A DNA stretch of 64,000 nucleotides. It comes from Trichosphaerium sp. ATCC 40318. Its lineage: Eukaryota; Discosea; Flabellinia; Trichosidae. The DNA is taken from contig JALMLS010000436.1 in assembly GCA_038496445.1 (NCBI GenBank), positions 49,693 to 113,692 of the forward strand, in the 5' to 3' direction. The notes beneath the pieces are model-generated. The model searched no databases. It worked only from the letters and a program-made list of their open reading frames with translations, and was not told the origin of the DNA. The position numbers and the translations under genes were made by a program. How positions within the stretch are numbered: position 1 is the stretch's first letter; each line of letters begins with the position of its first letter. Shown one piece after another: positions 48,760-60,684 of this stretch.

Positions 48760-48815
48760 GTAACAGATGATGGCGTGAAAGCCTTGGCTGGTGCTCATAC
48801 AATTGGTAGTTTAAA
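48760..48815 (+). pseudogene. Inverted fragment of a leucine-rich repeat unit
   Basis: On the plus strand the bases read VTDDGVKALAGAHTIG and SLK, one complete repeat unit of the minus-strand gene that ends at 48811. The fragment touches that gene's stop codon and lies in the opposite direction. It is too short for a gene; it is a remnant of an inverted duplication. Confidence 0.75.
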
Positions 48816-50211
48816 AGATTACAATCCTAGCAAGAGGCTTGATTTTCTTAGGTGTAAGTTGGAAACAAAGGCGTAGCTCAATTAAATGAACTCCAGCCAA
48901 TACTTGTATGCCTTCATCTGTGATGTGCTTATTACCACATAAAGTAATGGTGTGAACACCAGCCAACGCTTTAATACCTTCATCAGTTATACCTTTACAA
49001 TGATCTAACCTTATGTCATGAACACCAGCCAAAGCCTTAATACCTTCATCTGTTATATATTTACAATGGCTTAAATCAATTGTATGAACGCCAGCCAATG
49101 CTTTCACACCATCATCTGTAACTGCAGTGCATGAAAGATTAATGGTATGAACACCAGCCAATGATTTAATACCTTCATCAGTTATACCTTTACAATGATC
49201 TAACCTTATGTCATGAACACCAGCCAAAGCCTTAATACCTTCACCTGTTATAAAGCAACCACTTAACTCTATTTTTTGAATACCAACTAATGCTCTGATT
49301 CCTTCATCTGTAATACAGTGACAAAAACATAAATTAATTGTGTGAATACCAATCAACGATTTTATACCATCATCTGTAATTTTTGTCCTTGAAAGATTAA
49401 TCGTATGAACACCAGCCAAAGATTTAACACCTTCATCTGTGATGTGCTTATTACCACCTAAAGCAATGGTATGAACACCAGCCAACGCTATAATACCTTC
49501 ATCAGTTAAACCTTCACAATGCAATAAAGTTATTTCATGAACACCAACCAAAAATTTTACACCATCATCTGTAACTTTTGTCCTTGAAATGTCAATTGTA
49601 TGAACACCAGTCAATGCTTTCACACCATCATCTGTAACTGCAGTGCATGAAAGATCAATGGTATGAACACCAGCCAATGATTTAATGCCTTCATCTGTAA
49701 TACTTTGACAATTGTGTAAATCAATAGTGTGGACACCAGCTAATGCTTTAACACCTTCATCTGTAATTAGTGAACACCAACAACCAATTTTATGTATCCC
49801 TGCGAGTTGTTTAACATGATTGTCAGTCACCATTCTGTAATGCTTAAAGGTTATACCAACAAGGACTTTAAAGTTTGTAAAATCAACACTCTTGCTAACT
49901 TTGTACAGTTCTAATGCATAAGCGCCTTGAAGGTACTTTAAATCATCTGTTTTTCTGATTTTGAAATGAATAGAAATTGTCTTTGTCTTTATCAGGAATG
50001 GAGCTTCCTGAAACAGCTTTTTAAGCTTCTTTTTTGTCTTTATCACAATGTCTCCTCCCCCTTTTTTGTATCCCAAGTGCTGTGTAGCGATATTGGATAA
50101 TAATCGAGAAGTATGTACAACCGAGTGCATAGATAACTCGGGAACAAACTGTAGAATAAGAACAATAATCTCAATGGGAATCTCGTTAAAGAATGCGGTG
50201 TTTGACTCCAT
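48811..50211 (-). CDS. F-box protein with GALA-type leucine-rich repeats, intronless
   Basis: A single 466-codon exon. Residues 8-45 form an F-box (IPIEIIVLILQFVPELSMHS). After a linker, about 16 repeats of 23-25 residues follow, each like ITDEGIKALAGVHTIDLSHC, where ALAG gives the name GALA. Repeats of this kind with an F-box are known from plant F-box/LRR proteins and from Ralstonia effectors; both act as Skp1-linked ubiquitin ligase adaptors. The horseshoe would bind the substrate. Several units are almost identical (ITDEGIKALAG, VTDDGVKALAG), which suggests recent unit duplication and makes repeat-number change likely. No intron, unlike most neighbours. An inverted copy of one unit lies just past the stop. 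Confidence 0.85.
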   Translation of the reverse strand: MESNTAFFNEIPIEIIVLILQFVPELSMHSVVHTSRLLSNIATQHLGYKKGGGDIVIKTKKKLKKLFQEAPFLIKTKTISIHFKIRKTDDLKYLQGAYALELYKVSKSVDFTNFKVLVGITFKHYRMVTDNHVKQLAGIHKIGCWCSLITDEGVKALAGVHTIDLHNCQSITDEGIKSLAGVHTIDLSCTAVTDDGVKALTGVHTIDISRTKVTDDGVKFLVGVHEITLLHCEGLTDEGIIALAGVHTIALGGNKHITDEGVKSLAGVHTINLSRTKITDDGIKSLIGIHTINLCFCHCITDEGIRALVGIQKIELSGCFITGEGIKALAGVHDIRLDHCKGITDEGIKSLAGVHTINLSCTAVTDDGVKALAGVHTIDLSHCKYITDEGIKALAGVHDIRLDHCKGITDEGIKALAGVHTITLCGNKHITDEGIQVLAGVHLIELRLCFQLTPKKIKPLARIVIF

Positions 50212-50352
50212 TTTATTACGTTGTTGTTATGTACGCTTTAGAGGATGTAATGATAGATTGCTAGGAATATCACGGTAATGCGTTTCCACGTGTTTTCAAA
50301 TATGACCGACGTTGACATTAAACTCTTTCCGGTAGTAAGTTGAAAAATTATG

Positions 50353-50394
50353 GATGATTTACTTCGAATAAAGTAGATATTTTGTTACTGTCAT
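50353..50394 (-). pseudogene. Short copy of the GST-like gene's 3' end
   Basis: These 42 bases match 45080-45117 (the last codons of the GST-like gene, MTVTKYLLYSK) with one substitution and a 4-base insertion (ACTT). Flanking bases do not match. It could be a remnant of a decayed GST copy or a small transposed piece. Confidence 0.55.
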
Positions 50395-50735
50395 TTATTA
50401 TCTCATAGTACATTTTCCGCTGTTGACAGCGTACTCACTCATTAAGTTCAACAATAACCCATTTTTTTGAAGTTTATTACTGTACAGGGCGACATAGTTC
50501 TTACCAAACTGTTCTATCCAATCCTCAACATAACAATTCTTAACTCCGAAAAATACCAAACCTATTATATTAAGTCTGTGTTAAGGAGAGCTAACGGATA
50601 GATATGCGAATACCACTATTCGTGCCAAAGCTTTTGCTTCGTGGTTTAATACTTGAAAAGAGAATCAAGCAACAAAGAGCGATTAATTGTCAAAGATTGC
50701 TGTTTATTTGTTTTGCACGTGATTGTAATCGGTGT

Positions 50736-52008
50736 TCATACTTTACCTTCTAGTAATGCAGCTTTTACGCCTTCTTCTAGATCCTTTGGTATGACTTCTT
50801 TTGGTAGGATATCATAAGTTTTGTCAGGAACAAGAGTCAAGTCTTTAGGTCGTTTAATGTCTAAAGTAAAAAGAAAAAAACAAGTTAGAAACAATTATAC
50901 TCTTGGTCATGACTCTCAGCGTACTCTTAAAGATATCAGACGCCTTCACTTTACTAATGAGAGATGTATCAAATCCTCCTGCTTTAGCTAATGCCATACC
51001 CAGCTCATAACGGCTACAATTAAACCATAAACAAAAAAAGAAAACACTGTTCCAAACAACAATCTTGACATACCTCACTCTTCTTGGTCCACACACATGC
51101 CATATTTTATTTTTATCTACTCTCTTTTCTATTAGGCACAAAGTAGCCTTTGCAGCATCTGTTGCGTGGCAACAAGCCCTGAATTCGTCAATAAATAACG
51201 TCAAAGCTTCTCCAGCCGAAAGCTTGTCATGCATCACTTGAAAGAAAGATCCACCAAGCCCATACATTTGAGGATATCGTATAACTTCATAGAAGTTAAA
51301 AAAAAGAGACATCCACAAACGAGAAACAAGAAAAAATGAACAGAAAAAAAAAACGTGCCAATAGCTTTTCCTAAAAGTCCTTTTTCTGCATCTCTTTTGC
51401 TTTGACCGTAGATAGTAAGTGGTGAAGTATCACTATCGATTGAATATGGTGCAGTATCACCGTCAAAAACCTTGACGAGCACGTGAGTGCTTCCAAACGG
51501 CGTTTTTTTGGTTTTTTTTGCAAAGCAATTTTCTCGTTTTAGGATTGTTTTTAAAGCGTACCATATCGCTTGACGCGTATAAACATACTGCATTAAGCTC
51601 ATTGGAGAGGTTAGCAATAGCAATAGGCACTTTTGTGTTAATTGTTTTATATGTATCCCATTCCTCCTTTGGAGGGTTGTATCTAGTGTTTTAATGAGAA
51701 AAAGAACACTTAGGGCGCATACAGTGTTAATGCAGCTAATTGAATAACCACTGTCGGCTTGAACTCTCTGATACGCTTTAATACATCATCAGTATTAGAT
51801 ACAAGGTCTATTGATGTGCTGTTAACTCCAGGTGCCACTTCGATACTTTTTCTACCCAAAAAGCTGTAAGACGTATATAATAGCGCTAAACATACCTTCC
51901 TAAAGCCAATAATGCGCTTTTGGGGTATTTTTCCTGTATTAGTCGACACATGCGCCTACCAACAAACCCTGTGGCGCCTGTCACAACAAATCTATGATTG
52001 GATGTCAT
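50736..52008 (-). CDS. RmlD-like NAD(P)-dependent sugar-nucleotide reductase
   Basis: Extended short-chain dehydrogenase. MTSNHRFVVTGATGFVGRR has the GxxGxxG cofactor motif. IQLAALT and YASSDMVFDGDTAPY, then LTIYGQSKRDAEK (catalytic YxxxK), follow the order of RmlD (dTDP-4-dehydrorhamnose reductase) and the methionine adenosyltransferase beta subunit. The C-terminal substrate part includes VIRYPQMYGLGGSFFQVM and CHATDAAKATLCLIEK. Six to seven exons; the intron at about 51347-51289 is GC-AG (GCACGT), needed to join KAIVIRYP. Start MTSN at 52008, end LLEGKV at 50736. It probably reduces a sugar nucleotide, but the exact substrate is not shown. No other rhamnose gene is nearby. Confidence 0.85.
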
Positions 52009-52256
52009 GCGTAACGTTACGTTAAGAGATTTTCAACAAAGCAGAAACAGAAAAATCAAACAAAGTCAACCAAACTTTACTTTTACAAAAAAACGGCTTC
52101 TTAGCTGTTTAGCTTTACTATACAAGCGATATCTTAATGTCCTGTACTACGAAAGGACTTTCTAATACTGTCACAGGTTATATCTTATCCTTGTATGCGA
52201 GGAAACAAATCATACTTTTCGAAAAATGAAAGAATTGTGTGTTTTTTTTTTATCGA

Positions 52257-54981
52257 TTACTCCTGTTCCATAGCGTCTACATCAGCTTTTTTGAATTGCA
52301 TAAAGTAACGATCATCTCTACCACGTGATTTCCACATACTATCAAACCAAGAAGTACCATAAGCCTAAGTAAAATGTGAGTAACCAGAAACTTAATTAAT
52401 TTAAAAAAAACACTTACAGATGGAATGCGATCGATCATGTCTTTGTTTAATGCTGTCTCAAAACCACTTTGTTTTAGTTCAGAAGCTAAGCATTCTGCGA
52501 AAGTCTTATCATCAGTAACAACAGTTACTAGACCGTCTTCAGTAAGCATATCATAGACCTTGGAAAAAAATAAGAAAAAATCCATTGAAATAAAAGTACA
52601 ATAAAACAACCGTATAATACGTCATTGTCACATGGTATTAGAAAAAATTTTATCGTATATGATGTAGGGAATATGTAAATGATGAATATCACACAAGATA
52701 ATGGGACATAGTCCAGAAAAGAAGAAAAATCGAGAGAAGAAAATGTACAAAAAAGAAAGTTTGAGTTTGAATTAAAGATTTGATTGTTCAGTTGGGTGAT
52801 GATGAAGGAACGTTTAGAAAGTTCCATATCGTTTGATATATATTTTGTAAATAACTTACGATATTAAATAAAGATGCATTGAGGAACACTGGCTTGAAAT
52901 GTTGTAAAGCAGGCTCAGGGAAATTGACAAAAACTTCTTTGACTGTGTTGCTCTTAGAATAATTTTCTAATACCTCCTTGGCATCACCACATAATGCACG
53001 GATATTACGCGCTTTATGAATGACCATATTTAACCTAACAGGAAACAATCAGACTCAAAGAAAACGCACAAGAAGTCAAAACTGTTTGTTTTCATTGAAT
53101 TGCGAAGAAATCTTTTTATCTCGTGTTGTTGTGGTTGGTTCGTACCATGTATAGAAAATACGGTCTTTGCGGAGTTCCATAGCTACCCAATTTGTCTTTT
53201 TATCGCTCTTTGCCTTCTCACAGATCCAGTTTCCGTTACCACATCCAATTTCAACTTTGACAGGGTTGTCGTTGTTAAATAACATTTCACTGTTCCATTC
53301 AAGCTTTGGCATCTCTGTGTCAGAATAAAACACAAGTTTAGAGTTCTTTGGTCCTAGAATCTAAGATAAAATTAGTCTCAAACGCAAGACAGAAGAGGAG
53401 AAAAATGAATAGTGTGACGATTTTTTAGCGAAGAAAAAATAGTTTAGTTTCATAAAAAAAACTGGGCGTTTTGGCGTACATTGTATGCTTTTCCTTTTCT
53501 TTTTATAATCCAAGCCTTTAACATATCGTAGAAATCCATATTACCGAAAGCTAATTCAGTATCTACTTCGACAGAAGGAGATTTTAAAAAGTTAAGAAGT
53601 GCTGCAGACTCCTTTACTTTACCTATTGAACAATTTAGAAAATCAAAACTTTCACGGCCCTTCACTTGTAGATACGGGTTTAAAACTTTCAGAAAGTGAT
53701 CTTATACGTACCTAGAATACCGGAGCATATAGCCATATCCAAATAAGTTGATTTGAAGCGAACAAAATCACCTTTTTTTAAAACTTTTAGGTAAAATAAA
53801 ACTTTATCCCATCGAAATGTTCTTGCTGATAATTTAAGCATTATATTAACCAGAGTATCATTAACAATATGTTGTTCATAAGCATATTTAAATAATTTTT
53901 CTGCTTCCTCAAACTCACAATCTCTAAAAAAAGGAGTGAATGAAGGACATAACCAAAACATGTTGCGCAAAATGGAAAAAAAATCAAAGAAAAAACAAAA
54001 TGTCTAGGCGAGCATCCAACGCGTTTTATGTACCTTAAAAATCCACGTAATAGAGTACCATACGTTCTAATATTCGGAATAACACCATGTTCATGCATTT
54101 CATTCAAAACAACCAATGCTTGATCCATCATCATTTCATTGACGTAGCCTTTGGGACAAAAAAAATTGCTGTCACAATCACATATTTTATTGGTCTTTAA
54201 ACGTACCTTTTAGCACTGTTGTAAATACTACTGTATTTGGTTTAATCCCAGGAGTATTTTTAAGTTCTTCAAAAGTATCATTAAGCTTCTGGGAGTGCCC
54301 AATTCTAAAAAACAATTTTTAGAACAAAAAGTGTTAAAAAACAGGTCAAGTACTAACCTGGCGTAAACATTTAGGAGCGCTGAGTACGAGTATATATCAG
54401 GTTTAAGTCCAGTTTCAAGTAACTGCTCCCATAGGGCCTCTGCAAGCTCGACATTTCGATATTTTGCGGCATCATTCATGTGACGGTTGTATAGTTTTAA
54501 ATTGCTTCTCTTACGCGTTGTAGTAAGGATGCGCACCATTTTCTCGCGCCAAACGTCAACTGGAGGAAGATCTTCTGGAGAAAAAATGATTAATAAACTG
54601 TTTATACGTTTTAATAACGTAAATAGCTTTATGAAAGTATGCTTACGCTCTTTATCGGGTCTAAACCTGTCTTCATCGCCTTGACCTTTTTGAAGCCCTC
54701 TACCGCGGCTTCGTACAGATACATCCACTTGTCTGAATGAGGGATTCTCCGCTGGGCGTTCTACACGCGTTGCCTGTATTTTTCGCTTTTTTCTTGCTTT
54801 AACACGCTATCAGTACAATAGTCTAAAATACTTTCGTACCAGGTATTGGAGTATCTCTAGCACTATCTATGAGGTTTTTCCAGTTTGTTGTTTTCAATTT
54901 ATGGTCAAATTCCATGTGCCGTGGGCGCTTATAACCGCCATCGCGATTATTGCGATTATTTCTTGATTTGTTCCTTGACAT
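52257..54981 (-). CDS. PPR protein fused to a TrmB-like tRNA (guanine-N7) methyltransferase
   Basis: The 5' part (MSRNKSRNNRNNRDGG start) contains PPR-like helical pairs: LKLYNRHMNDAAKYRNVELA, GLKPDIYSYSALLNVYA, IKPNTVVFTTVLKG, ALVVLNEMHEHGVIPNI and RTYGTLLRGFL. The last PPR-region exon ends KRKGKAYN and, with a GTACGC donor, joins at phase 0 to ILGPKNSKLVFYSDTEMPK, the start of a methyltransferase. This has a SAM motif VEIGCGNGNW and FVNFPEP (TrmB proteins: NFPDPW; here the aspartate is Glu and the Trp is lost), then LVTVVTDDKTF, ending DAMEQE. If joined it would bind a specific RNA through the PPR part and methylate it, probably in an organelle. No second promoter is visible between the parts. 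An alternative is two genes sharing a splice-like junction. Confidence 0.75.
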
Positions 54982-55119
54982 TTTAACAAAAGCGTACAAG
55001 TTCAAATAAATAAAAGATGTTTGTTGACTTTTTTGTTGTGCGCTTTTTTACCTTAAGTAAAGTCACGCAGTAAAAGCAACATTATTACGACTGTATAATA
55101 CGTATTGTATTTAGATCCT

Positions 55120-57420
55120 ATGGATTCAAAATGGCTATTACGCGCTCTGGTTATTATTGGTTTATGCCACTCAGTTTCAGCTCTTGTAGTGACAAACGCT
55201 ACAAAATACGTGGGAATGGTGCGTAAATAATAAATAATCACATTTGTCAGCTACCTTTAAAATTACTAACAACGGCTTAAAAAGAGCTTCAATACGCCTA
55301 GAATGAGAGCAGTAGCAAAATCTTGGAGTGAAACCTTTCAAGACATATCACTTGTACTGTCAACGCGTGCAAATGTATCCAACAGGTACGCAGAAACGGT
55401 TTAATCCAATTGCCTTTTTTGCAGTTGGCGTTTGGTTTTTTTATCTTTTGTTGTAAACCTCATTAAAGCTCACACCAGACACAATTAGGCTTGTTTTGTG
55501 GCTTGAAGAGGAAAAATTAGAAGATGACTCCGGTATAGGACGAGCGTACGAAAGAGGTGCAAAAGGAGTTATATTCATTAGCGCACGTACGTTTAACTGC
55601 CTTGTTCGAATTCTAATCTATTTTGATCAAAACAACTTTTTTCGTTTGAATTCTGGACTTGTTTAAACATGTCCTAACGCAGCTCAACAGCTATTACAAT
55701 ACCTCCCGTCACCTTTTATTCAAAACAAGAAAACGACTAAATTAGTACTTAAGTGAGTAAAATGTCTAAAACTCGGTTTACGTAGGTAGAATCGCTGGGT
55801 TGTTCATAATGACACATCCTGATCAGGTTAAAGACTATGCTGGAGTAAATTTTCCCACGTTTCAAATATCTAAGCAAGACGGCCTTCAACTCGAGGAATT
55901 AATATGCGCAAATAACGGATCAATCCAGGTTACGATTGATGATAATGGTACGAACACCTACCTTTATTTTCAAGTGTCAGAAATCGTGATTCTTTTTTTT
56001 TTTTTTTTTTTTTTTCTTTGATTTTGTCCCAATCGAGTGGTGTGGGCTGACTTGTTTAGATACTAATGTTTGGGAAGAGTATCTTCGAAATATAGTAAAT
56101 ATTCTATTATTCAATGTATTGTTGGGTTCATTTGCTCTAATAACAATGGCATTTGCAGCTGCTAAGTTTTATCAATACACTGTAATAAATGTACGATTTC
56201 AAGAATGTACTTTTTTTTTTGGTTTCTTAAAAGATTCTTAGGGATTGCACTGGTCTGTTTGTCAAGTATGCCTTAGCATGGAAATTTTTGCAAATTTTGG
56301 TACGCTTAAACTCGCATCTAATCAACATGGTGGTCTCAGAGAGGCAGTTTTTTTTTTAAAGCTTGTGTTTACTGATTTTTGTATTAATAGTGAGGGCGTT
56401 TTATTTGTTCATAGATCCAGTATTTACAAGGCTTATATTCCCAGATATTTTAGCAAATATATTACTATCCATAACATTCCCATTTATGCTACTCACAACT
56501 GTATTGATTGGTTTATATTGGTACACCGAATTTGTTGACAAAAAGATTTATTCAAAATTCTAACACTTTTTTTTTCAGGCAGGAACTAAGCAGGAGGCAA
56601 TCTGTCGCTATACTGGTTTTTATTAAAAGAATGAAGATACCTTTCTATATTGTATTCTGTACTCTTCTATTATTTGATATTGTTTCTGCTAGTATGAGGT
56701 CTATAGTGCAGGTATGTCAATGGTTTTGCGTTCTTTTTTGTAGTCAGTTTCACTGAACCTTGTTTAGTCGATTGGTGAACAAATGGTGTTTGCTGCATCT
56801 TCGATTTACCTTATACTCACTATTCTTATTGTTATTTTTTTCCTTTGGGCTGGATCAGCTATTTTAAGTAAGCTCGAGGTTCCGTCTGATTCTCAATCAA
56901 AACAAAACAGGAGGTTGAAAAGGCTCCGACTTGTTACGATTCTTATCATGTCAAGCGCTATTTTTCAAGTTGTTCCCATAGTTGCTGTAGCTATTACATT
57001 ATCAACAGGTCTAATTTGGTACGTTTGAGTATTCTAAGAACTAAACAAAGTCTTCGTAGTCTTCATAAACATTTTCTCTTTTTTTTCTTCTTTTTTTTAT
57101 TCACGTTGTTCTAATGACTTTTTTGTAGGGAGTATCCTGAGCTATATACTACTTCTTGGTTCGTTTTCTATTTTTGTATCATTGCTACAAGTTTTATTCA
57201 AATAATGGCTTGGGGGACTTCACGTAAGAAAGGAGGAAGTACAAGAAATACTTCAAGTTATATATCAACAACACAAAGAGCCACAGGTGTTGCTGACGCA
57301 TCTAATTTTAATAATAATAACACTTCTGGTACAGTTACTTCTATACCAGTTGATGATGAAACTAAAACAGTAAATGGTGAGGATGAAAAAGAGTCCGTTG
57401 ATAGTCTTGAAAACTGCTAA
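55120..57420 (+). CDS. Signal peptide, PA-like domain and seven-helix membrane protein
   Basis: The start MDSKWLLRALVIIGLCHSVS is a signal peptide. The N-terminal half contains a protease-associated (PA)-like region: RAYERGAKGVIFISA, GLFIMTHPDQ, FPTFQISKQDGLQLEEL. The C-terminal half has about seven hydrophobic helices, such as NILLFNVLLGSFALITMAF, SIYLILTILIVIFFLWAG and LVTILIMSSAIFQVVPIVAV, a pattern like plant TOM1/intimal-thickness-related receptors. The cytoplasmic tail is Ser/Thr/Asn-rich and acidic, ending SVDSLENC. About ten exons; one intron contains a 25-T tract near 55990-56015. A receptor-like or vesicle-membrane protein is plausible; PA plus seven helices is not a common combination, and no family name can be given. 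Confidence 0.68.
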
Positions 57421-57775
57421 GAAAAAAACAAGGAATAAAAACTAAATGTAATTATAAAATGAAATAAAAGACACAACAGTGGATAAGTAAGTCAATTTTG
57501 TAGCAATAATATAAAAGCATAAGTATACTCTAATTAAAATGACAACCATTTGCAGTGTGTCCGACAAAGACTGTTAAAAGGTGGATCTGAAGCTAACATT
57601 AATACCTCACACATAGTTTGTAATGCGGCACAATAACTCTTCACACTCATCGAAGACATTGTAACTTGAAATTAAACAACTACTAATTATACAATACAAC
57701 GTACATTACACTGAAACTTTAAGAATGTAATAGTTCTGAAATTTGTGCTACAACAATCACGTTTCGTCAGAATAG
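57421..57775. other. Short tail-to-tail spacer
   Basis: Convergent 3' ends of the PA-7TM gene and the small F-box/MORN gene; several AATAAA-like words, no coding frame seen. Confidence 0.45.
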
Positions 57776-58459
57776 TTAATAAATTTCAAGTGATTCTCCC
57801 TTTGGAGACCATCTTTTCGTTATGCCAACAGTATTACCTTTATCATATGTTTTTGTTTCAGCTAATACCTTACCATACATGCAATCTTCTGGGCAGTGGT
57901 ACCTTTGAACAAAACAAATAAGTATCAAGTTTTTTTTTCCTTTTTTTTTCTTCTTTTTTTTACCTTTTGTATTCGCCATGTAATTGATTATTGTCGTAAT
58001 GACTCGATATCCATATACTCCCATTACTAAAATACTCTATTGACGGCCCATGCTTTTTCCCTTTTACAAAATAACACTCTGATACTATATTTCCTTGTTC
58101 ATCCCATCGTCTTAAATTACCTTCATGCAACCCATTTTTTGTATAAAACTGAATTGCTAACCTTCCATTTGACCACCACCATCGTGTTACACCCTCAGTC
58201 TTATCACCTGATATCCAACTCTCACTCCTTAAATTGCCTAAGAGTTACAAGCTTGTCAGTACGGAGGTGTGAGCTTTTAGAGTATTGTACCTAATGCATC
58301 CCATTTTCTCCAATGGCCACGTTTATTCAAATTATTATCGAACCTTGAGCACGTGGCTGCTGCAAAACATAGTTCAGGCCATGCCATAAATACTTCTCTG
58401 TCCAATTCGTATATGAGACGATGAATCTCAACGGGTAGAGTCATCAGAAAAGATGTCAT
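57776..58459 (-). CDS. Small F-box-like protein with MORN-variant repeats
   Basis: Exon 1 reads MTSFLMTLPVEIHRLIYELD and REVFMAWPELCFAAATCSRF, an F-box-like start that matches the one in the gene at 7108-8986 (LP..I...LD.EVF....L..AAA). NKRGHWRKW then leads, over two more exons, into about five WxxNG/WDEQGN units (GVTRWWWSNGRLAIQF, LRRWDEQGNIVSE, IEYFSNGSIWISS). About 180 residues. The intron at about 57964-57904 (GTAAAA to CAAAG) joins EYKR to YHCPED in phase. The match between the two genes proves the F-box-like and repeat parts belong together. Likely a ubiquitin ligase adaptor (inference). Confidence 0.8.
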
Positions 58460-58791
58460 TTCGCTCGAACCTTCTTTTAGTTGTTTTAACGCTTTTTCGC
58501 TTTACACGCTATAGTATGAGCGTAGACGACTTACCAATCGTCCAAATAATAACTGGGCGTACTGTAGCCCAAAAGTAGAGCGGGTGGTGCTAATTTAGCG
58601 GTTGGAACGTGATATTATGCAGCAAGCGTAAACCTGAAGCTACTGCTTGTTTTTTACCTGAAAAAGCGTCTACGGTAAAAATGGAAAGCGAATGTTCAAG
58701 CAAGTCGCTGTAAGTCGTTAAACATACCAGATTTGCCTGTACAAAGGTATACCACTACACCGTTGCTGTACGCTCAGTTGACTTGCTTTAG

Positions 58792-60684
58792 ATGCGAATT
58801 GCTGTTATTTTCCTTTGTTTGGCGATTGCTAGCGCTGTAGCTATGCAATCCATGTCTATCAAGCGTACTAAGCCTGGTGTAAGCACTAACGACTTGAGAA
58901 ATTTCCTTAGACTTGACCATCCTGGCAAAAACATCCCTGTGGGCGGTAATATTGTTCCTCTTGGTATTTTTTATATTGAGGTAACAATTGGCTCTCCTCC
59001 CGTCATTTTCAATGTTGCTTTCGACACTGGTACGTTTAAACGCCCACATACACCGTACGTCGCTAACAAGAACAGGAAGCGGCGATTTAATTGTACCAGG
59101 CGAAGGTTGTGTAGGATGTCATCTAGAGAGTACGTGATACCCATAAAAATGATAGTAATTGTATTAGAGGAGGGTATTTACGTTCCTGAAAACTCCACGA
59201 GCTCAAAGAAAGTTGACTGTGAATTTTTCACTTGCCCTAAATGCGTCGTACGCTCTTTATACTTTCAACACCGCTTTACTGATAAACATTCTCGCTAATA
59301 GAACCAACAATGCGCTTTCAAAAACACGTACGACTTTTCGAAACAGAAAACTTTCCTTTTTCGTTTTATATGGCTTTAACTGCTTGCAAATGTTACATTA
59401 CCATGTGCTGCAGTATATGAACATATTTTAAACGAACTTGTGGAACACAGTGCAGAGAAACGACTTGATTTTTTTCAAACTTTTTTTTCTTTTTTGCTAA
59501 CTTTTTTGACCTTGTAGCTACGAAACATGTAATATCACTGATCCAAACCAACCTTGTACTGTAAGCGGTCCTGTATACGAAGATGTAACTGCTCTTGCTG
59601 GTCTCAGCACACCTGTTCGCTTTGGAACAATCGTACGAGATTTGTTTTAATCAATTCAGTTGACTTACTCGTTTTTTGACCTCTAGACTTTCCAAACAGC
59701 AAACTTTGAACAATTTTATGTCATTGATGGTGTAATTGGTTTCGCAGATAGCTCTGGTTTTGGTGTACGTTTACTTTAAGTGACAATAAGTTGTATTGAA
59801 CACTAACATGATAAACAAGGCCACAACACCTTTTGCTTCATTGGCAAAAGCAGGAAAGGTCGATAATGTATTCTCATGGTGTTTTAACGCTGGTAAATTC
59901 CCTCACTCTGGTGTTCTTACTATTGGTGGTGCTGATCCTAAATACTACACTGGTGAGATCTCATACACACCACTTACATCCGGATACTTCAAGTACGTTC
60001 ACTTTATTGTGTTTCCCTTTGAAAATCAATAGTTTTTTCTTACTTGTTCCTAGTGGCTACACTATTGAAACCACAGGTTTGAGCCTTGGTCAAGACTCTA
60101 TCAGATCTAGTAGTGCTGGTACGTAGCTGTATAGAAACGAGTTATACAGCAGGTTTTTTGTTAAATGTTTGATATTAGAGTACATTATTGATAGTGGTAC
60201 CAATACCTTGCTTCTAAGCCAAGATGATTACCAATTGATCAAAAAGCAGTTCATTGGAAACTGTAATGGTGTCAGGTTACCTGGTATCTGCAACAGTGGA
60301 AAGACTTTCTTTGATGGTGTTTGCTTTGAGGTAAAAAAAACCAAAAAAACAAACAAACTTGACACACGAGCTAGGTCTCTGCTGATGAGATGAAAGATTT
60401 CCCAACAGTATCAATGAAATTCTCTGGTGATGTAACCATGACAATGAGTGCTGAAGAGTATCTCTTACCAGATATTAAGAAAGGTAAAGAAACGTCAACT
60501 TTTCTTATTTTTTTCTGACTCCTTGTTTACAGGCGGTGACTACAAATGCTTTGGTATCCTTCCTAGTTCAATTCCTATTATTGGTGATGTCCTCATGAAG
60601 CCATACTACACCGTTATCGACAATGCACAACAAAGATTCGGATTTGCTCCTGTAGATCGCACTGCTTGCTTAAAAGGAGTATAA
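58792..60684 (+). CDS. Pepsin-like aspartic protease (A1 family)
   Basis: A signal peptide (MRIAVIFLCLAIASAVA) and a propeptide precede the mature enzyme. First catalytic motif: NVAFDTGSGDLIVP, rebuilt from two exons (donor after DTG, GTACGT; acceptor at about 59077). The second is EYIIDSGTNTLLL. Other family marks: FYIEVTIGSPP, VIGFADSSGFG, HSGVLTIGGADPKYY and, near the end, IIGDVLMKPYYTVID and QRFGFAPVD. Disulfide-type cysteines are present (EGCVGC, TCNITDPNQPC). About nine exons. It would digest protein in an acidic vacuole or outside the cell. Confidence 0.92.
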
